64,000 nt of DNA from Nocardioides sp. Root1257 (GCF_001425175.1 NZ_LMDV01000001.1:496001-560000), one strand, 5' to 3'; shown: positions 46,139 to 55,014, numbered from the stretch's first letter. Notes: generated by a model from the letters alone, not told the origin. Made by a program: numbers and translations.

Positions 46139-47892
46139 CGCGCTCGCCGCGGGTGCTGCTGGCCCTCGCAGCGGTGGCGGTGGCCTTCGCGGCCGCGGAC
46201 ACGTACGTCGTCGTCCTGGCCCTGCCGGACATGATGGCCAGCGCCGGCATCCCGGTCGACCAGCTCCAGCGCGCCGCGCCGATCGTGTCGGGCTTCCTGC
46301 TCGGCTACGTCGCGATGCTCCCCCTCATCGGACGCATCGCCGACCTCCGCGGCCGGGTCCCGGTGCTGGTCGCCGCGCTCCTCGTCTTCGCGCTCGGCTC
46401 CCTGGTCACCGCGCTCGCCTACGACATGCCGAGCATGGTCACCGGCCGGTTCCTCCAGGGCGTCGGCGGCGGCGGCCTGGTCCCGGCGACCCTCGCCCTG
46501 GTCGCCGATCTCTACCCCGCCCAGCGCCGCGGGGTCCCCCTCGGCCTGGTCTCCGCGGTCCAGGAGATCGGCAGCGTGCTGGGCCCGCTCTTCGGCGCCC
46601 TCGTGCTGGCCGTCGCCGACTGGCGGGTGATCTTCCTGGTCAACCTCGTCGTCGGCCTGGTCCTGGCGGCCGCCATCAGGAGCATCGCGGTGGTCGAGGT
46701 TCGAGCGGAGCGAGCCTCGAAACCACCGGCGCGCACCTTCGACTGGATCGGCCTCGGGCTGGCGCTGGTCGCCCTGGTCGCCGGCGTGCTCGTCTTCGTG
46801 CAGCCCAGCCAGCTGATGCGCGACCTGACCTACGGCCAGCTCTTCATCCCGTACGCCGGGGACGGCCGCTGGCTCACCCCGATCGGCCTGGTCGCGATCG
46901 GCGCCTTCGTGCTGCTCGTCGTCCGGTGCTGCACGGCGCGCCGCCCGCTCCTCGACGTCCCCGACTGGGTCCGCACCGTGCGGGAGGCCGACGCACTCGG
47001 GGCCGTCCTGCTCGCGCTCGCGCTCGCCGGGGTGATCCTCGCGTTCGCCACGGCGGACCCCAAGGTGCAGGTGTTCTCCGACCAGGGCCTCTGGTACCTC
47101 GTCGGCGCCGCGCTCGCCGCCGTCGCCTTCGTGCTGCACCTGCGCCGGACCGACCAGCCGCTGGTGCCGGCCGGCGCGCTGCGGCGTACGCCGGCGTGGG
47201 GCGCGATGCTGGTCAGCTTCTTCATCGGCGCGGCCCTGATCGCGGCCCTGATCGACATCCCGCTCTTCGCCCGCACGACCGTCTACCCCGGCTCCCAGCT
47301 GATGGCGGCCCTGGTGCTGGTGCGCTTCCTGGTCGCGCTGCCGGTCGGCGCCGTGATCGGTGGCTACCTCACGCACCGGGCACCGGCCGGCGTCGTCACG
47401 GCCGGCGGGATGGTGCTGGCCGCGACCGGCTTCCTCTGGATGGCCACCTGGGGCCTGGACTCGCTCGACAGCCCGGTCGCGACGCTGCCGCTGGTGATCG
47501 GCGGGCTCGGCTTCGGGGTCGCGCTCGCCCCGGTGAACGCCGCCGTCCTGGCCAGCACCGACGACGACGTGCACGGCCTGGCCAGCGCCTTCGTCGTGGT
47601 CTCCCGGATGGTCGGGATGCTCGTGGGCATCTCCGCGCTCACCACCATCGGGCTCCGGCGCTACTACGCCGAGCAGGCCGACGTACCGTCCGTGCGCGAC
47701 GTCTGCGACGGGGCGAGCCGCTGCTCGGAGTTCAGCCGGCTGCTCAAGGTCGCCGGCATCGCCCAGGAGCAGACGGTCTTCACCGGAGCGGCGGTGTGCG
47801 CACTCGTCGCCGGCGTGCTCGCCCTGGTGCTCTTCCGGCTGGCACCGACGCGGGCCATCTCGACCGGCGACCTGCTCCGCTCCGCCGGTTGA
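46135..47892 (+). CDS. P55-like MFS exporter (DHA2, 14 helices)
   Basis: The 585-residue protein has MFS motifs LIGRIADLRGRVPVLVAALL (loop 2-3) and ADLYPAQRRGVPLGLVSAVQ, with motif C-like EIGSVLGPLFG. Paired with the LprG-like lipoprotein by a 4-nt overlap, it matches the mycobacterial P55, which exports lipids and drugs with LprG. A loop after helix 6 (about residues 185-198, VVEVRAERASKPPA) is coded by a dispersed palindromic repeat. Confidence 0.88.
   Translation: MTRSPRVLLALAAVAVAFAAADTYVVVLALPDMMASAGIPVDQLQRAAPIVSGFLLGYVAMLPLIGRIADLRGRVPVLVAALLVFALGSLVTALAYDMPSMVTGRFLQGVGGGGLVPATLALVADLYPAQRRGVPLGLVSAVQEIGSVLGPLFGALVLAVADWRVIFLVNLVVGLVLAAAIRSIAVVEVRAERASKPPARTFDWIGLGLALVALVAGVLVFVQPSQLMRDLTYGQLFIPYAGDGRWLTPIGLVAIGAFVLLVVRCCTARRPLLDVPDWVRTVREADALGAVLLALALAGVILAFATADPKVQVFSDQGLWYLVGAALAAVAFVLHLRRTDQPLVPAGALRRTPAWGAMLVSFFIGAALIAALIDIPLFARTTVYPGSQLMAALVLVRFLVALPVGAVIGGYLTHRAPAGVVTAGGMVLAATGFLWMATWGLDSLDSPVATLPLVIGGLGFGVALAPVNAAVLASTDDDVHGLASAFVVVSRMVGMLVGISALTTIGLRRYYAEQADVPSVRDVCDGASRCSEFSRLLKVAGIAQEQTVFTGAAVCALVAGVLALVLFRLAPTRAISTGDLLRSAG
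46688..46728. repeat. Dispersed palindromic repeat inside the P55-like gene
   Basis: CGGTGGTCGAGGTTCGAGCG and GAGCGAGCCTCGAAACCACCG are nearly inverted copies (two-base bulge). I recall this palindrome type as a common intergenic element in Nocardioides genomes. Here it is within a coding region and in frame, in a cytosolic loop. Confidence 0.5.
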
Positions 47893-47914
47893 GGGGTTGG
47901 CTATCGTGCCGGGC

Positions 47915-48406
47915 GTGAGCTTCGACGACCTGCTGGACGCCAACCGCGAGTTCGCGGCCTCCTTCGACCTGGCCGGCTTCGACGGCGTCGCGCACGCCGG
48001 CGTCGCCATCGTCACCTGCATGGACTCGCGCATCGACCCGCTGCGGATGCTCGGGCTCAAGGCCGGCGACGCGAAGATCTTCCGCAACCCCGGTGGCCGC
48101 GTCACGCCGCAGGCCCTCGAGGCCCTCGTCCTCGGCGTCCACCTCCTCAAGGTGGAGCGGGTCCTGGTGGTCCCCCACACCCGCTGCGCCGTCGCCAGCA
48201 GCACCGAGGCCGAGCTGCGCGAGCGGGTGGGCGCCTCCGCCGGCATGGACGCCTCCTGGCAGCCCTTCCCGGTGATCGCCGACCAGATCGCCGCCCTCGG
48301 TGAGGACGTCCAGAAGGTGCGCTCCCACCCCCTCGTCCCCGACACCGTCGAGGTCGGCGGCTTCATCTACGACGTCGACACCGGGCTGCTCGAGCAGAAG
48401 TACTGA
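47915..48406 (+). CDS. Beta-class carbonic anhydrase
   Basis: The 163-residue protein has the zinc ligands Cys35 and Asp37 (VTCMDSRIDP), His88 and Cys91 (VVPHTRCAV). It catalyses reversible CO2 hydration and resembles the mycobacterial Rv1284 clade. GTG at 47,915 is seven bases after TATCGT (47,902-47,907); a TTG at 47,897 would overlap that element and is unlikely. Confidence 0.88.
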   Translation: MSFDDLLDANREFAASFDLAGFDGVAHAGVAIVTCMDSRIDPLRMLGLKAGDAKIFRNPGGRVTPQALEALVLGVHLLKVERVLVVPHTRCAVASSTEAELRERVGASAGMDASWQPFPVIADQIAALGEDVQKVRSHPLVPDTVEVGGFIYDVDTGLLEQKY

Positions 48407-48475
48407 CCCCACCCACCGGCAGCCGTGGTCCGAAATGACCGTGCGGCCGGGCACCTGGCAGCGCAGACTGTCGGG

Positions 48476-51022
48476 GTGGAGCTCATCGAGCGCGCCTCCG
48501 CGCTGACCGCGTTGCGCCAGTACGCCGCCGAGGCCCGCGCCGGCACCGGCCGCCTCGTGCTGGTCGCGGGCGAGGCCGGGGTCGGCAAGTCGACATTGCT
48601 CGACGTGCTGCGCACCGAGCTGCAGGCCGAGCCGGGCGGCACGAGCTGGTACGCCGGCGCGTGCGACGGGCAGTTCGTGCCCCGACCGCTGGCGCCCTTC
48701 CTCGAGGTGTCCGCCTCGCTGGGCGCGTCCACGGTGCCCGCGTCGGGTCACCGCGAGGACCTTTTCGCCGGCCTGCTGACGCAGCTGCGCGACGCGACCC
48801 GTTCCGGCCGGCTCGTCGTGGTGTCGGTCGAGGACGTCCACTGGGCCGACGAGGCGACGCTCGACCTGCTCCGCTTCCTGGCCCGGCGCGTGGGTCAGGA
48901 CGCGCTGCTGGTGATCGCGACCTACCGCGACGACGCCCTCGACCCGGGTGACCCGCTGCGGGTCGCCCTCGGCGACCTCGTCACCCAGCGCCCGACCCGA
49001 CGCCTCGACCTCCCGACGCTGACCCGCGACGCCGTACGCCGCCTCGCCGAGGGCGCCGCCGTCGACGCCGACCGGCTCTACCGGCTCACCGGCGGCAACC
49101 CCTTCCTCGTCACCGAGGTGCTCCAGGCGGGCACCGACGTGCCCGCCTCGGTGCGCGACGTGGTGCTGGCCCGGGCGGCCGCGCTCGATGCCCCGGCCCG
49201 TGCGGCGCTCGAGGTCGCGGCCGTCCTCGGCTCCCGGTTCGACGCCGACGTCCTCACGGCAGCGGCCCGTGTGACCGCGGCCGAGCTCGACCAGCTCGTG
49301 GGCTGCGGGATCGTCGTCGGCGACGGGGTCGGCGGGCTGCGCTTCCGCCACGAGATCGCGCGCCTGGCGATCGAGGCCAGCCTCGCCGGCCACCGCCGCC
49401 GGCCCGCCCACGGCGCCGTGCTCGCCGCCCTGGTCGCATCGGGGTGCGACGACGACGCCCGCCTCGCCCACCACGCCGAGGCGGCGGGCGACGCCGCTGC
49501 GGTGCTCCGGCACGCGGTCCCGGCCGCCGAGCGGGCCGCCGCGCTGGGCGCGCACCGCGAGGCCGCCGCGCAGTACGCCCGGGCCCTGCAGCACGGCGAG
49601 GGGCTGAGCCGCCGCGAGCGGGCCGGGCTCCTGGACGCGCTCGGCCACGAGGACACCTTCGTCGACCGCTGGGAGGAGGCGGCCTGGGCCCGCACCGAGG
49701 CGCTCCTGATCTGGCGCGAGGTGGGCGACAGCCTGCGCGAGGGCTCCACACTGAGCTGGCTGTCGTCGGTGCGCTGGCGGCTGTGCCAGGGGCGGGCCTC
49801 CAGCGACGCCGCCGCGGCTGCGGTGCAGGTCCTCGAGCCGCTGGGCCCGACCCCGGAGCTCGCCTGGGCCTACCTGATGCAGGCCGACGACGTGCCCGAC
49901 GACGCCGCCCGGGGCGACCAGCTGACCCGCGCGGCGGACATCGCCGAGCAGACCGGCGCGCTCGACGCCCTGGTCACCGCCCGGGTCTGGCTGGCCCAGC
50001 GCGCGGCCGGCGACGGGCGCAGCTGGGAGCCACTGATGCGCTCCGCCCTGGACCTCGCGACCGCCGAGCGGCTCGAGAAGCAGGTCGCGACGGTCTACGC
50101 CTCGGCGTACGAGCTCTTCGAGGTCGAGCACCGCTACGCCGACGGTCAGACCTGGTACGACGACGGGCTGGCCTACTGCGACGAGCGCGACATCACGACG
50201 TACTCCACCTGCCTGCGCGGCCGGCGCTCGCTGGCGCTCCTCGACCTCGGCGACTGGGCCGAGGCCGAGCGGCTCGCCGAGCAGGTGCTCACGACGCCGG
50301 CCTCCCCCGCCAACCACCTCACCTCGCTGACGACGCTCGGCCTGCTCCGGGCCCGGCAGGGCCACGACGACGCGGAGAAGCTGCTCGACTGCGCGCTCGA
50401 CGCCGCGGACGACCTGGACGACCCGCCGTACGTCGTCCTGGTGCGGGTCGCGCGCGCCGAGGCGCGCTGGCTGGCCGACGACCTCGAGGGTGCCGCCGCC
50501 GAGCTCGCAGCCGCGCGCGCCCGGGTGCTGCCCCGGCTGCCGTGGGAGGACGCCACGGTGTCCTGGTGGGAGCGGCGGATCACCGGCGGCGAGCAACCCG
50601 CCCTCCTCCCGGCCGACGCGACGGGCTGGGACGCGCTCGGCTGCGGCCATCACGCGGCGCTGGCGCTCGTCGACGCCGGCGACGAGGAGTCGCTGCGGGA
50701 CGCGCTGACGCGGTTCGAGGATCTCGGGGCGGTCGCCGCCGCCGGCCTGGTGCGCCGCCGGATGCGCACCGCGGGCCTGCGCGCGGTCCCGGCCGGTCCC
50801 CGGGCGGCGACCCGCGACCATCCCCTCGGCCTCACGCAGCGTCAGCACGACGTCCTGGAGCTGCTCGCGGCCGGCCTGACCAACAACGAGATCGCCGAGC
50901 GGCTCTACATCAGCCCCAAGACCGTCGACCACCACGTGTCGGCGGTGCTGGGGAAGCTCGGCGTACCCAACCGCGCGGCCGCGACCGCCGAGGCGGAGCG
51001 CCTGGGGGTCCTCACCGCCTGA
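48476..51022 (+). CDS. Large ATP-binding LuxR-family transcriptional regulator
   Basis: The product has 848 residues. An N-terminal AAA/STAND ATPase has Walker A GEAGVGKSTLLDVL (about 32-45) and Walker B VVVSVEDVHWADEAT; a long helical (TPR-like) middle follows. The C-terminal LuxR helix-turn-helix is LTQRQHDVLELLAAGLTNNE and IAERLYISPKTVDHHVSAVL (about 783-830). It is of the LAL type, which respond to small ligands. GTG at 48,476 opens into ELIERASAL; CAGACT lies six bases upstream. The downstream DUF4242 and secreted genes are possible targets. Confidence 0.87.
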   Translation: MELIERASALTALRQYAAEARAGTGRLVLVAGEAGVGKSTLLDVLRTELQAEPGGTSWYAGACDGQFVPRPLAPFLEVSASLGASTVPASGHREDLFAGLLTQLRDATRSGRLVVVSVEDVHWADEATLDLLRFLARRVGQDALLVIATYRDDALDPGDPLRVALGDLVTQRPTRRLDLPTLTRDAVRRLAEGAAVDADRLYRLTGGNPFLVTEVLQAGTDVPASVRDVVLARAAALDAPARAALEVAAVLGSRFDADVLTAAARVTAAELDQLVGCGIVVGDGVGGLRFRHEIARLAIEASLAGHRRRPAHGAVLAALVASGCDDDARLAHHAEAAGDAAAVLRHAVPAAERAAALGAHREAAAQYARALQHGEGLSRRERAGLLDALGHEDTFVDRWEEAAWARTEALLIWREVGDSLREGSTLSWLSSVRWRLCQGRASSDAAAAAVQVLEPLGPTPELAWAYLMQADDVPDDAARGDQLTRAADIAEQTGALDALVTARVWLAQRAAGDGRSWEPLMRSALDLATAERLEKQVATVYASAYELFEVEHRYADGQTWYDDGLAYCDERDITTYSTCLRGRRSLALLDLGDWAEAERLAEQVLTTPASPANHLTSLTTLGLLRARQGHDDAEKLLDCALDAADDLDDPPYVVLVRVARAEARWLADDLEGAAAELAAARARVLPRLPWEDATVSWWERRITGGEQPALLPADATGWDALGCGHHAALALVDAGDEESLRDALTRFEDLGAVAAAGLVRRRMRTAGLRAVPAGPRAATRDHPLGLTQRQHDVLELLAAGLTNNEIAERLYISPKTVDHHVSAVLGKLGVPNRAAATAEAERLGVLTA

Positions 51023-51128
51023 GTAGATAGGGAGGTCCGCCCCGAAGATGGGGGCACCTCACCGATTCGCCGACCCGCCCCCGCGCGGGAGCCTCGTCCG
51101 GTCAGAACCGAACGAGAGGAGGCGGCCG

Positions 51129-51380
51129 ATGCCGCTCTACATGGACGTCCACCACATCAGCGGCGGAGTGTCGCTCGAGGACGTCGCGCACGCCCACAAG
51201 CAGGACCTGAAGACGCAGGGTGCTCACGACGTGAGCTACCTGCGCTACTGGGTCGACGAGTCGCAGGGGAAGATCTTCTGCCTCGTCGAGGCGCCCAGCG
51301 CGGACGCGGCCAGCACGGTCCACCGCGAGGCCCACGGACTCGTCGCCGACGAGGTCTTCGAGGTCACCGAGGGCGCCTGA
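51129..51380 (+). CDS. DUF4242 small protein (nickel-binding SCO4226-like)
   Basis: The 83-residue protein has PLYMDVHHISGGVSLEDVAH, HKQDLKTQGAHDVSYLRYWV and GKIFCLVEAPSADAASTVHR, a ferredoxin-like fold seen in SCO4226, a Streptomyces nickel-binding protein. The His-rich start and FCLVEAP are family marks. A strong GAGGAGG site lies six bases before the ATG, unlike most neighbours, so high translation is expected. It follows a LuxR regulator by 106 bp. Confidence 0.8.
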   Translation: MPLYMDVHHISGGVSLEDVAHAHKQDLKTQGAHDVSYLRYWVDESQGKIFCLVEAPSADAASTVHREAHGLVADEVFEVTEGA

Positions 51381-51482
51381 CCCTCCCCTGACGGCACGTC
51401 GCCGCCAGTCCCCCGCATCGGGCGGCGGCGTGCTGCCCCCTGCCATCACCCCACCCCATCCCCCATCGACGGAGAAGCTCAC

Positions 51483-52052
51483 ATGTCAACGCATCCGAGG
51501 TCCTTGAGGACCCGTACCCTGCTGGCCACGATCGTCTCGGCCTGCGGTCTCATCACCCTCGCGGGGCCCGCCCCCGCCACCGTGCCCGCCCCCGAGGGCG
51601 GCTCCCAGCTCAGCACCCAGGTGGCGCACGTGCGCCACCACACCGCGGCGTACCGCCACCCCGGCCCGGCGAGGGCCGCCGGCTACGCGCTGCTGCGCGA
51701 CGCCGCCGGCATCGCGTGCATCGACGACCCGGCCGGCGGCATGGGCGTCCACCTCGTCAACGGCGACCTCGTCGGCGACGGCACGGTGCGCGCCAACCAC
51801 CCCGAGGCGCTCGTCTACGAGCCGACCCGCCACGGCAAGCGCCTGGTCGCGGTGGAGTACGTCGTGTTCCGGGCCGACTGGCGGGCGCACCACCCGACCG
51901 GGCGACCGCAGCTCTTCGGCCGCTCCTTCGAGCTCCAGCGCGCCGACAACCGCTACGGCCTGCCGCCCTTCTTCGAGCTGCACCTGTGGGCGTGGAAGCA
52001 CAACCCCGCGGGCCTCTTCGACGACTGGAACCCGCGGGTCTCCTGCCGCTGA
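51483..52052 (+). CDS. Secreted hypothetical protein
   Basis: The 189-residue protein has a Sec signal peptide (RTRTLLATIVSACGLITLAG to APATVPAP, about 1-35). The mature part has AAGYALLRDAAGIACIDDPA, GGMGVHLVNGDLVGDGTVRA and RYGLPPFFELHLWAWKHNPA. I do not recognise a named domain with certainty. Two cysteines could pair. It sits between DUF4242 and an 80-residue hypothetical gene. Confidence 0.7.
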   Translation: MSTHPRSLRTRTLLATIVSACGLITLAGPAPATVPAPEGGSQLSTQVAHVRHHTAAYRHPGPARAAGYALLRDAAGIACIDDPAGGMGVHLVNGDLVGDGTVRANHPEALVYEPTRHGKRLVAVEYVVFRADWRAHHPTGRPQLFGRSFELQRADNRYGLPPFFELHLWAWKHNPAGLFDDWNPRVSCR

Positions 52053-52152
52053 GCCTCCCCGAGCCGGGTCGTGCGCCTGTGGACACTCCGTGATCCGCTC
52101 CCGGGCGCGCGACCCCCTCAGGGTTGGCCCGGCCCGGCCGATAGGGCTCCCC

Positions 52153-52395
52153 GTGGCGGACTACAACGTGCTCACGCACTCGGACATGGTCTCGGTCGGA
52201 CGCGCCCACTACCGGGGCTCCGCCGGCCGCGCCCCCGAGCACCACTACGTCGAGGCGACGATGATCGAGCTCACCACCAACCAGAGCTACGACTTCGTCG
52301 GCGTCGTGCCCGCCTGGGGCGACCGGGAGCCGCTCTACATCTTCACCTCGAGCCTGGTGCTCCGCGACCAGGAGCAGAAGCACCCCGAGGGCTGA
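52153..52395 (+). CDS. Hypothetical protein, 80 residues
   Basis: GTG at 52,153 (ADYNVLTHSDMVSVGRAHYR) gives an 80-residue soluble protein with HHYVEATMIELTTNQSYDFV and YIFTSSLVLRDQEQ. TAGGGC lies five bases upstream, in the leaderless pattern. An upstream GTG at 52,090 gives a longer frame with poor-quality sequence and is not favoured. Function unknown. Confidence 0.55.
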   Translation: MADYNVLTHSDMVSVGRAHYRGSAGRAPEHHYVEATMIELTTNQSYDFVGVVPAWGDREPLYIFTSSLVLRDQEQKHPEG

Positions 52396-52419
52396 CCTGG
52401 CCCGTCTCGTCGCGCGCCA

Positions 52420-52482
52420 CGTCGTACCTGACCTCTGTGCTCCCGAGTCGCCCGAGTCGGGACATTCCTGCCAGGTACGACG
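52420..52482. repeat. 11-bp inverted repeat CGTCGTACCTG spanning 63 bp between convergent genes
   Basis: CGTCGTACCTG (52,420-52,430) and CAGGTACGACG (52,472-52,482) are exact inverted copies. Inside is a shorter hairpin with the doubled word CCCGAGTCG (52,442-52,461). It lies between the stop of the hypothetical gene and that of parE, so it could terminate either. Confidence 0.45.
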
Positions 52483-52493
52483 CTCAGGCCACC

Positions 52494-54554
52494 TCAGGCG
52501 TCGAGCGCCTCTGCGTCCACCTCGTAGGCGCCCTGCACGATGAACTCCTTGCGCGGGGCGACGTCGGAGCCCATCAGCAGCTCGAAGATCCCCGAGGCGC
52601 TCTCGGCGTCGTCGACGGTGAGGCGGCGCAGGGTGCGGTGCCGCGGGTCCATGGTGGTCTCGGCCAGCTGGTCGGCGTCCATCTCGCCGAGGCCCTTGTA
52701 GCGCTGCACCGGGTCCTTCCAGCGCACGTTCTTCTTCTTCAGGTCGGCCAGCTTCCGCTGCAGCTCGTCGTCGGAGTACGTGTAGACGTACTTCTCCATG
52801 CCCTTCTTCGGGTTGGAGATCTCGATGCGGTGCAGCGGCGGCACGGCGGTGTAGACGCGGCCGTCGGCGATCAGGTCGGGCATGTACTTGAAGAAGAGCG
52901 TCGCCAGCAGGCACCGGATGTGGGCACCGTCGGAGTCGGCGTCGGCCATGAAGATGATCCGGCCGTAGCGCCGCGCCTCGAGCTCGAAGGTGCGACCCGA
53001 GCCCGCGCCGACGACCTGGATGATCGAGGCGCACTCGGTGTTCTTCAGCATGTCGCCGACGGACGCCTTCTGGACGTTCAGGATCTTGCCGCGGATCGGC
53101 AGCAGCGCCTGGAACTCCGAGTTGCGCGCCAGCTTGGCCGTGCCGAGCGCCGAGTCACCCTCGACGATGAACAGCTCGGTCTTGTCGTTGTCGGCCGCGC
53201 GGCAGTCGGCCAGCTTGGAGGGCAGCGCCGAGGACTCGAGCGCGTTCTTGCGGCGCTGCGTCTCCTTGTGCTGGCGCGCCGCGAGGCGGGTCTTGGCCGC
53301 GGCGGCGACCTTCTCCATGACCAGCTTGGCCTGGGCCTTCTCGGCGCGCTTGGTGGAGGTGAGGAACTGCTTGAGCTCGGCCGACACCACCCGGCGTACG
53401 ACGGTCCGCGCGGCCGGGGTGCCGAGGATCTCCTTGGTCTGCCCCTCGAACTGCGGCTCCGCCAGCCGCACCGTGACCACCGCGGTGAGCCCCTCGAGGA
53501 CGTCGTCCTTGATGACGTCGTCGTCGTTGACCTTGAGCACCTTCGACGCCTTCATCGCGTCGTTGAAGGTCTTGGTCATCGCGGACTCGAAGCCGCTGAC
53601 GTGGGTGCCGCCCTTGGGCGTGGCGATCACGTTGACGAAGGAGCGCAGCACGGTGTCGTAGGCGGTGCCCCAGCGGACGGCGACGTCCACGTGCAGCTCG
53701 CGGTCGACGTCCTGCGGGGTCATGTGGCCCTGGGCGTCGAGCATCGGCACGGTCTCGGTGAAGGTGTCGGAGCCCTGGAGCCGGATGATGTCGGTGACCG
53801 GCTCGTCGGGGGCCAGGAAGTCGGCGAACTCCGCGATGCCGCCGTCGTGGCGGAACTTCTCCTCACGCGGCGTCTCCCCGCGCAGGTCGCGGATCACGAT
53901 CTCGAGCCCGGGGACGATGAACGACGTCTGCCGGGCCCGCCCGATCAGGTCCTCGAAGACGAACTCGGCGTCCTTGGTGAAGATCCGGCGGTCCGGCCAG
54001 AAGGTGATCCGGGTGCCCGACTTCCCCTTCGCGACCCGGCCGCCCTTGCGGGTCAGGCCCGACTTCGGCTCGAACGCCGCGTCCGGCCCGGCACCGGTGA
54101 AGACGCCCGGCGCACCGTGGCGGAACGAGAGCCCCTGCTCGGACGGCGACCGCTGGACGTCGATGTCCATCCGCGCCGACAGCGCGTTGACGACGGAGAG
54201 ACCCACGCCGTGCAGACCGCCGGTGGCGACGTACGAGCCGCCGCCGAACTTGCCGCCGGCGTGCAGCTTGGTGGCGACCACCTCGACGCCCGGGAGCCCG
54301 GTCTTGGGCTCCTTGTCGGTCGGGATGCCGCGCCCGTCGTCGTGGACCTCCGCGGACCCGTCCGGGTGCAGGGTCACCTCGACGCGCTGCGCGGCGCCCG
54401 CGAGGGCCTCGTCCACGCCGTTGTCGATGATCTCCCAGAGGCAGTGCATGAGACCACGCGTGTCGGTCGAGCCGATGTACATCCCGGGCCGCTTGCGCAC
54501 CGCCTCCAGTCCCTCGAGGACGAGGAGGTGCGCGGCGTTGTACGTGTTGTCGAT
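52494..54554 (-). CDS. parE: DNA topoisomerase IV subunit B (GyrB/ParE family)
   Basis: The ATPase subunit has LEGLEAVRKRPGMYIGSTD, GRGIPTDKEP, GGLHGVGLSVVNAL and the toprim motifs VEGDSALGTAKLARN and FMADADSDGAHIRCLL, and closes with QRYKGLGEMDADQL. It pairs with parC at 42,946. The start is unusual: no ATG, GTG or TTG lies in frame between 54,749 and the conserved core. AGGAG (54,562-54,566) sits seven bases before an ATC at 54,554, which would give 686 residues starting IDNTYNAAHLLVLEGLEAVR. ATG at 54,749 would add 65 non-conserved residues. Confidence 0.92.
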   Translation of the reverse strand: MDNTYNAAHLLVLEGLEAVRKRPGMYIGSTDTRGLMHCLWEIIDNGVDEALAGAAQRVEVTLHPDGSAEVHDDGRGIPTDKEPKTGLPGVEVVATKLHAGGKFGGGSYVATGGLHGVGLSVVNALSARMDIDVQRSPSEQGLSFRHGAPGVFTGAGPDAAFEPKSGLTRKGGRVAKGKSGTRITFWPDRRIFTKDAEFVFEDLIGRARQTSFIVPGLEIVIRDLRGETPREEKFRHDGGIAEFADFLAPDEPVTDIIRLQGSDTFTETVPMLDAQGHMTPQDVDRELHVDVAVRWGTAYDTVLRSFVNVIATPKGGTHVSGFESAMTKTFNDAMKASKVLKVNDDDVIKDDVLEGLTAVVTVRLAEPQFEGQTKEILGTPAARTVVRRVVSAELKQFLTSTKRAEKAQAKLVMEKVAAAAKTRLAARQHKETQRRKNALESSALPSKLADCRAADNDKTELFIVEGDSALGTAKLARNSEFQALLPIRGKILNVQKASVGDMLKNTECASIIQVVGAGSGRTFELEARRYGRIIFMADADSDGAHIRCLLATLFFKYMPDLIADGRVYTAVPPLHRIEISNPKKGMEKYVYTYSDDELQRKLADLKKKNVRWKDPVQRYKGLGEMDADQLAETTMDPRHRTLRRLTVDDAESASGIFELLMGSDVAPRKEFIVQGAYEVDAEALDA

Positions 54555-54849
54555 CGTGGGGCTCCTGCGCGTCGGGATCGGGCGTGGGATCGGGGTGGGA
54601 AATCTGCTTGTTACGTCCGCTCCGAATCTACCTGCGACACGCCGGGCAGTGATGAAGGCACGCCTGCGGGGAGCGGGTCTAGCGTGGTCAGCACTTCCCC
54701 GAGCAGCACCGTCACACCCAGCAGCACTCCCCGCATCAACCAGCTCCATCCCGGGTGGCGACGTCACGATGTGGACACGATCGGCACTCGGGAGGTCGGA
54801 TCCGCAACGTGAGGCCGACCCCGAACGTCACACTCAGCAAGCGAAATCT

Positions 54850-54892
54850 CCTCATCGACAGCCTTTCAAGGCATGGAATTCTGCCGATGAGG
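54850..54892. other. Stem-loop in the parE/DUF7455 intergenic region
   Basis: CCTCATCGACAG (54,850-54,861) pairs with CTGCCGATGAGG (54,881-54,892) at 11 of 12 positions around a 19-base loop that itself holds CCTTTCAAGG. The surrounding 460-bp gap (54,555-55,014) has visibly lower GC than the coding DNA and holds no convincing ORF, so it probably contains the divergent promoters. Confidence 0.5.
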
Positions 54893-54950
54893 GAAGACAC
54901 AGCATGATTGGATGACGTGTCGGGCACCACGCGGCAACCAGACCAGGTCG

Positions 54951-54976
54951 GGAATCTTGGACCCGGTCGCTACGTT
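54951..54976 (+). promoter_or_regulatory. SigR/SigE-type promoter GGAAT-N18-GTT
   Basis: GGAAT (54,951-54,955) and GTT (54,974-54,976) are separated by exactly 18 bp, as in the actinobacterial SigR (thiol-oxidative stress) consensus. It lies about 40 bp before the DUF7455 gene, which encodes a Cys/His protein. Confidence 0.5.
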
Positions 54977-55014
54977 GAGCATGACACCGAGGCAGGACGA
55001 GAAAAGAGGCCGAT

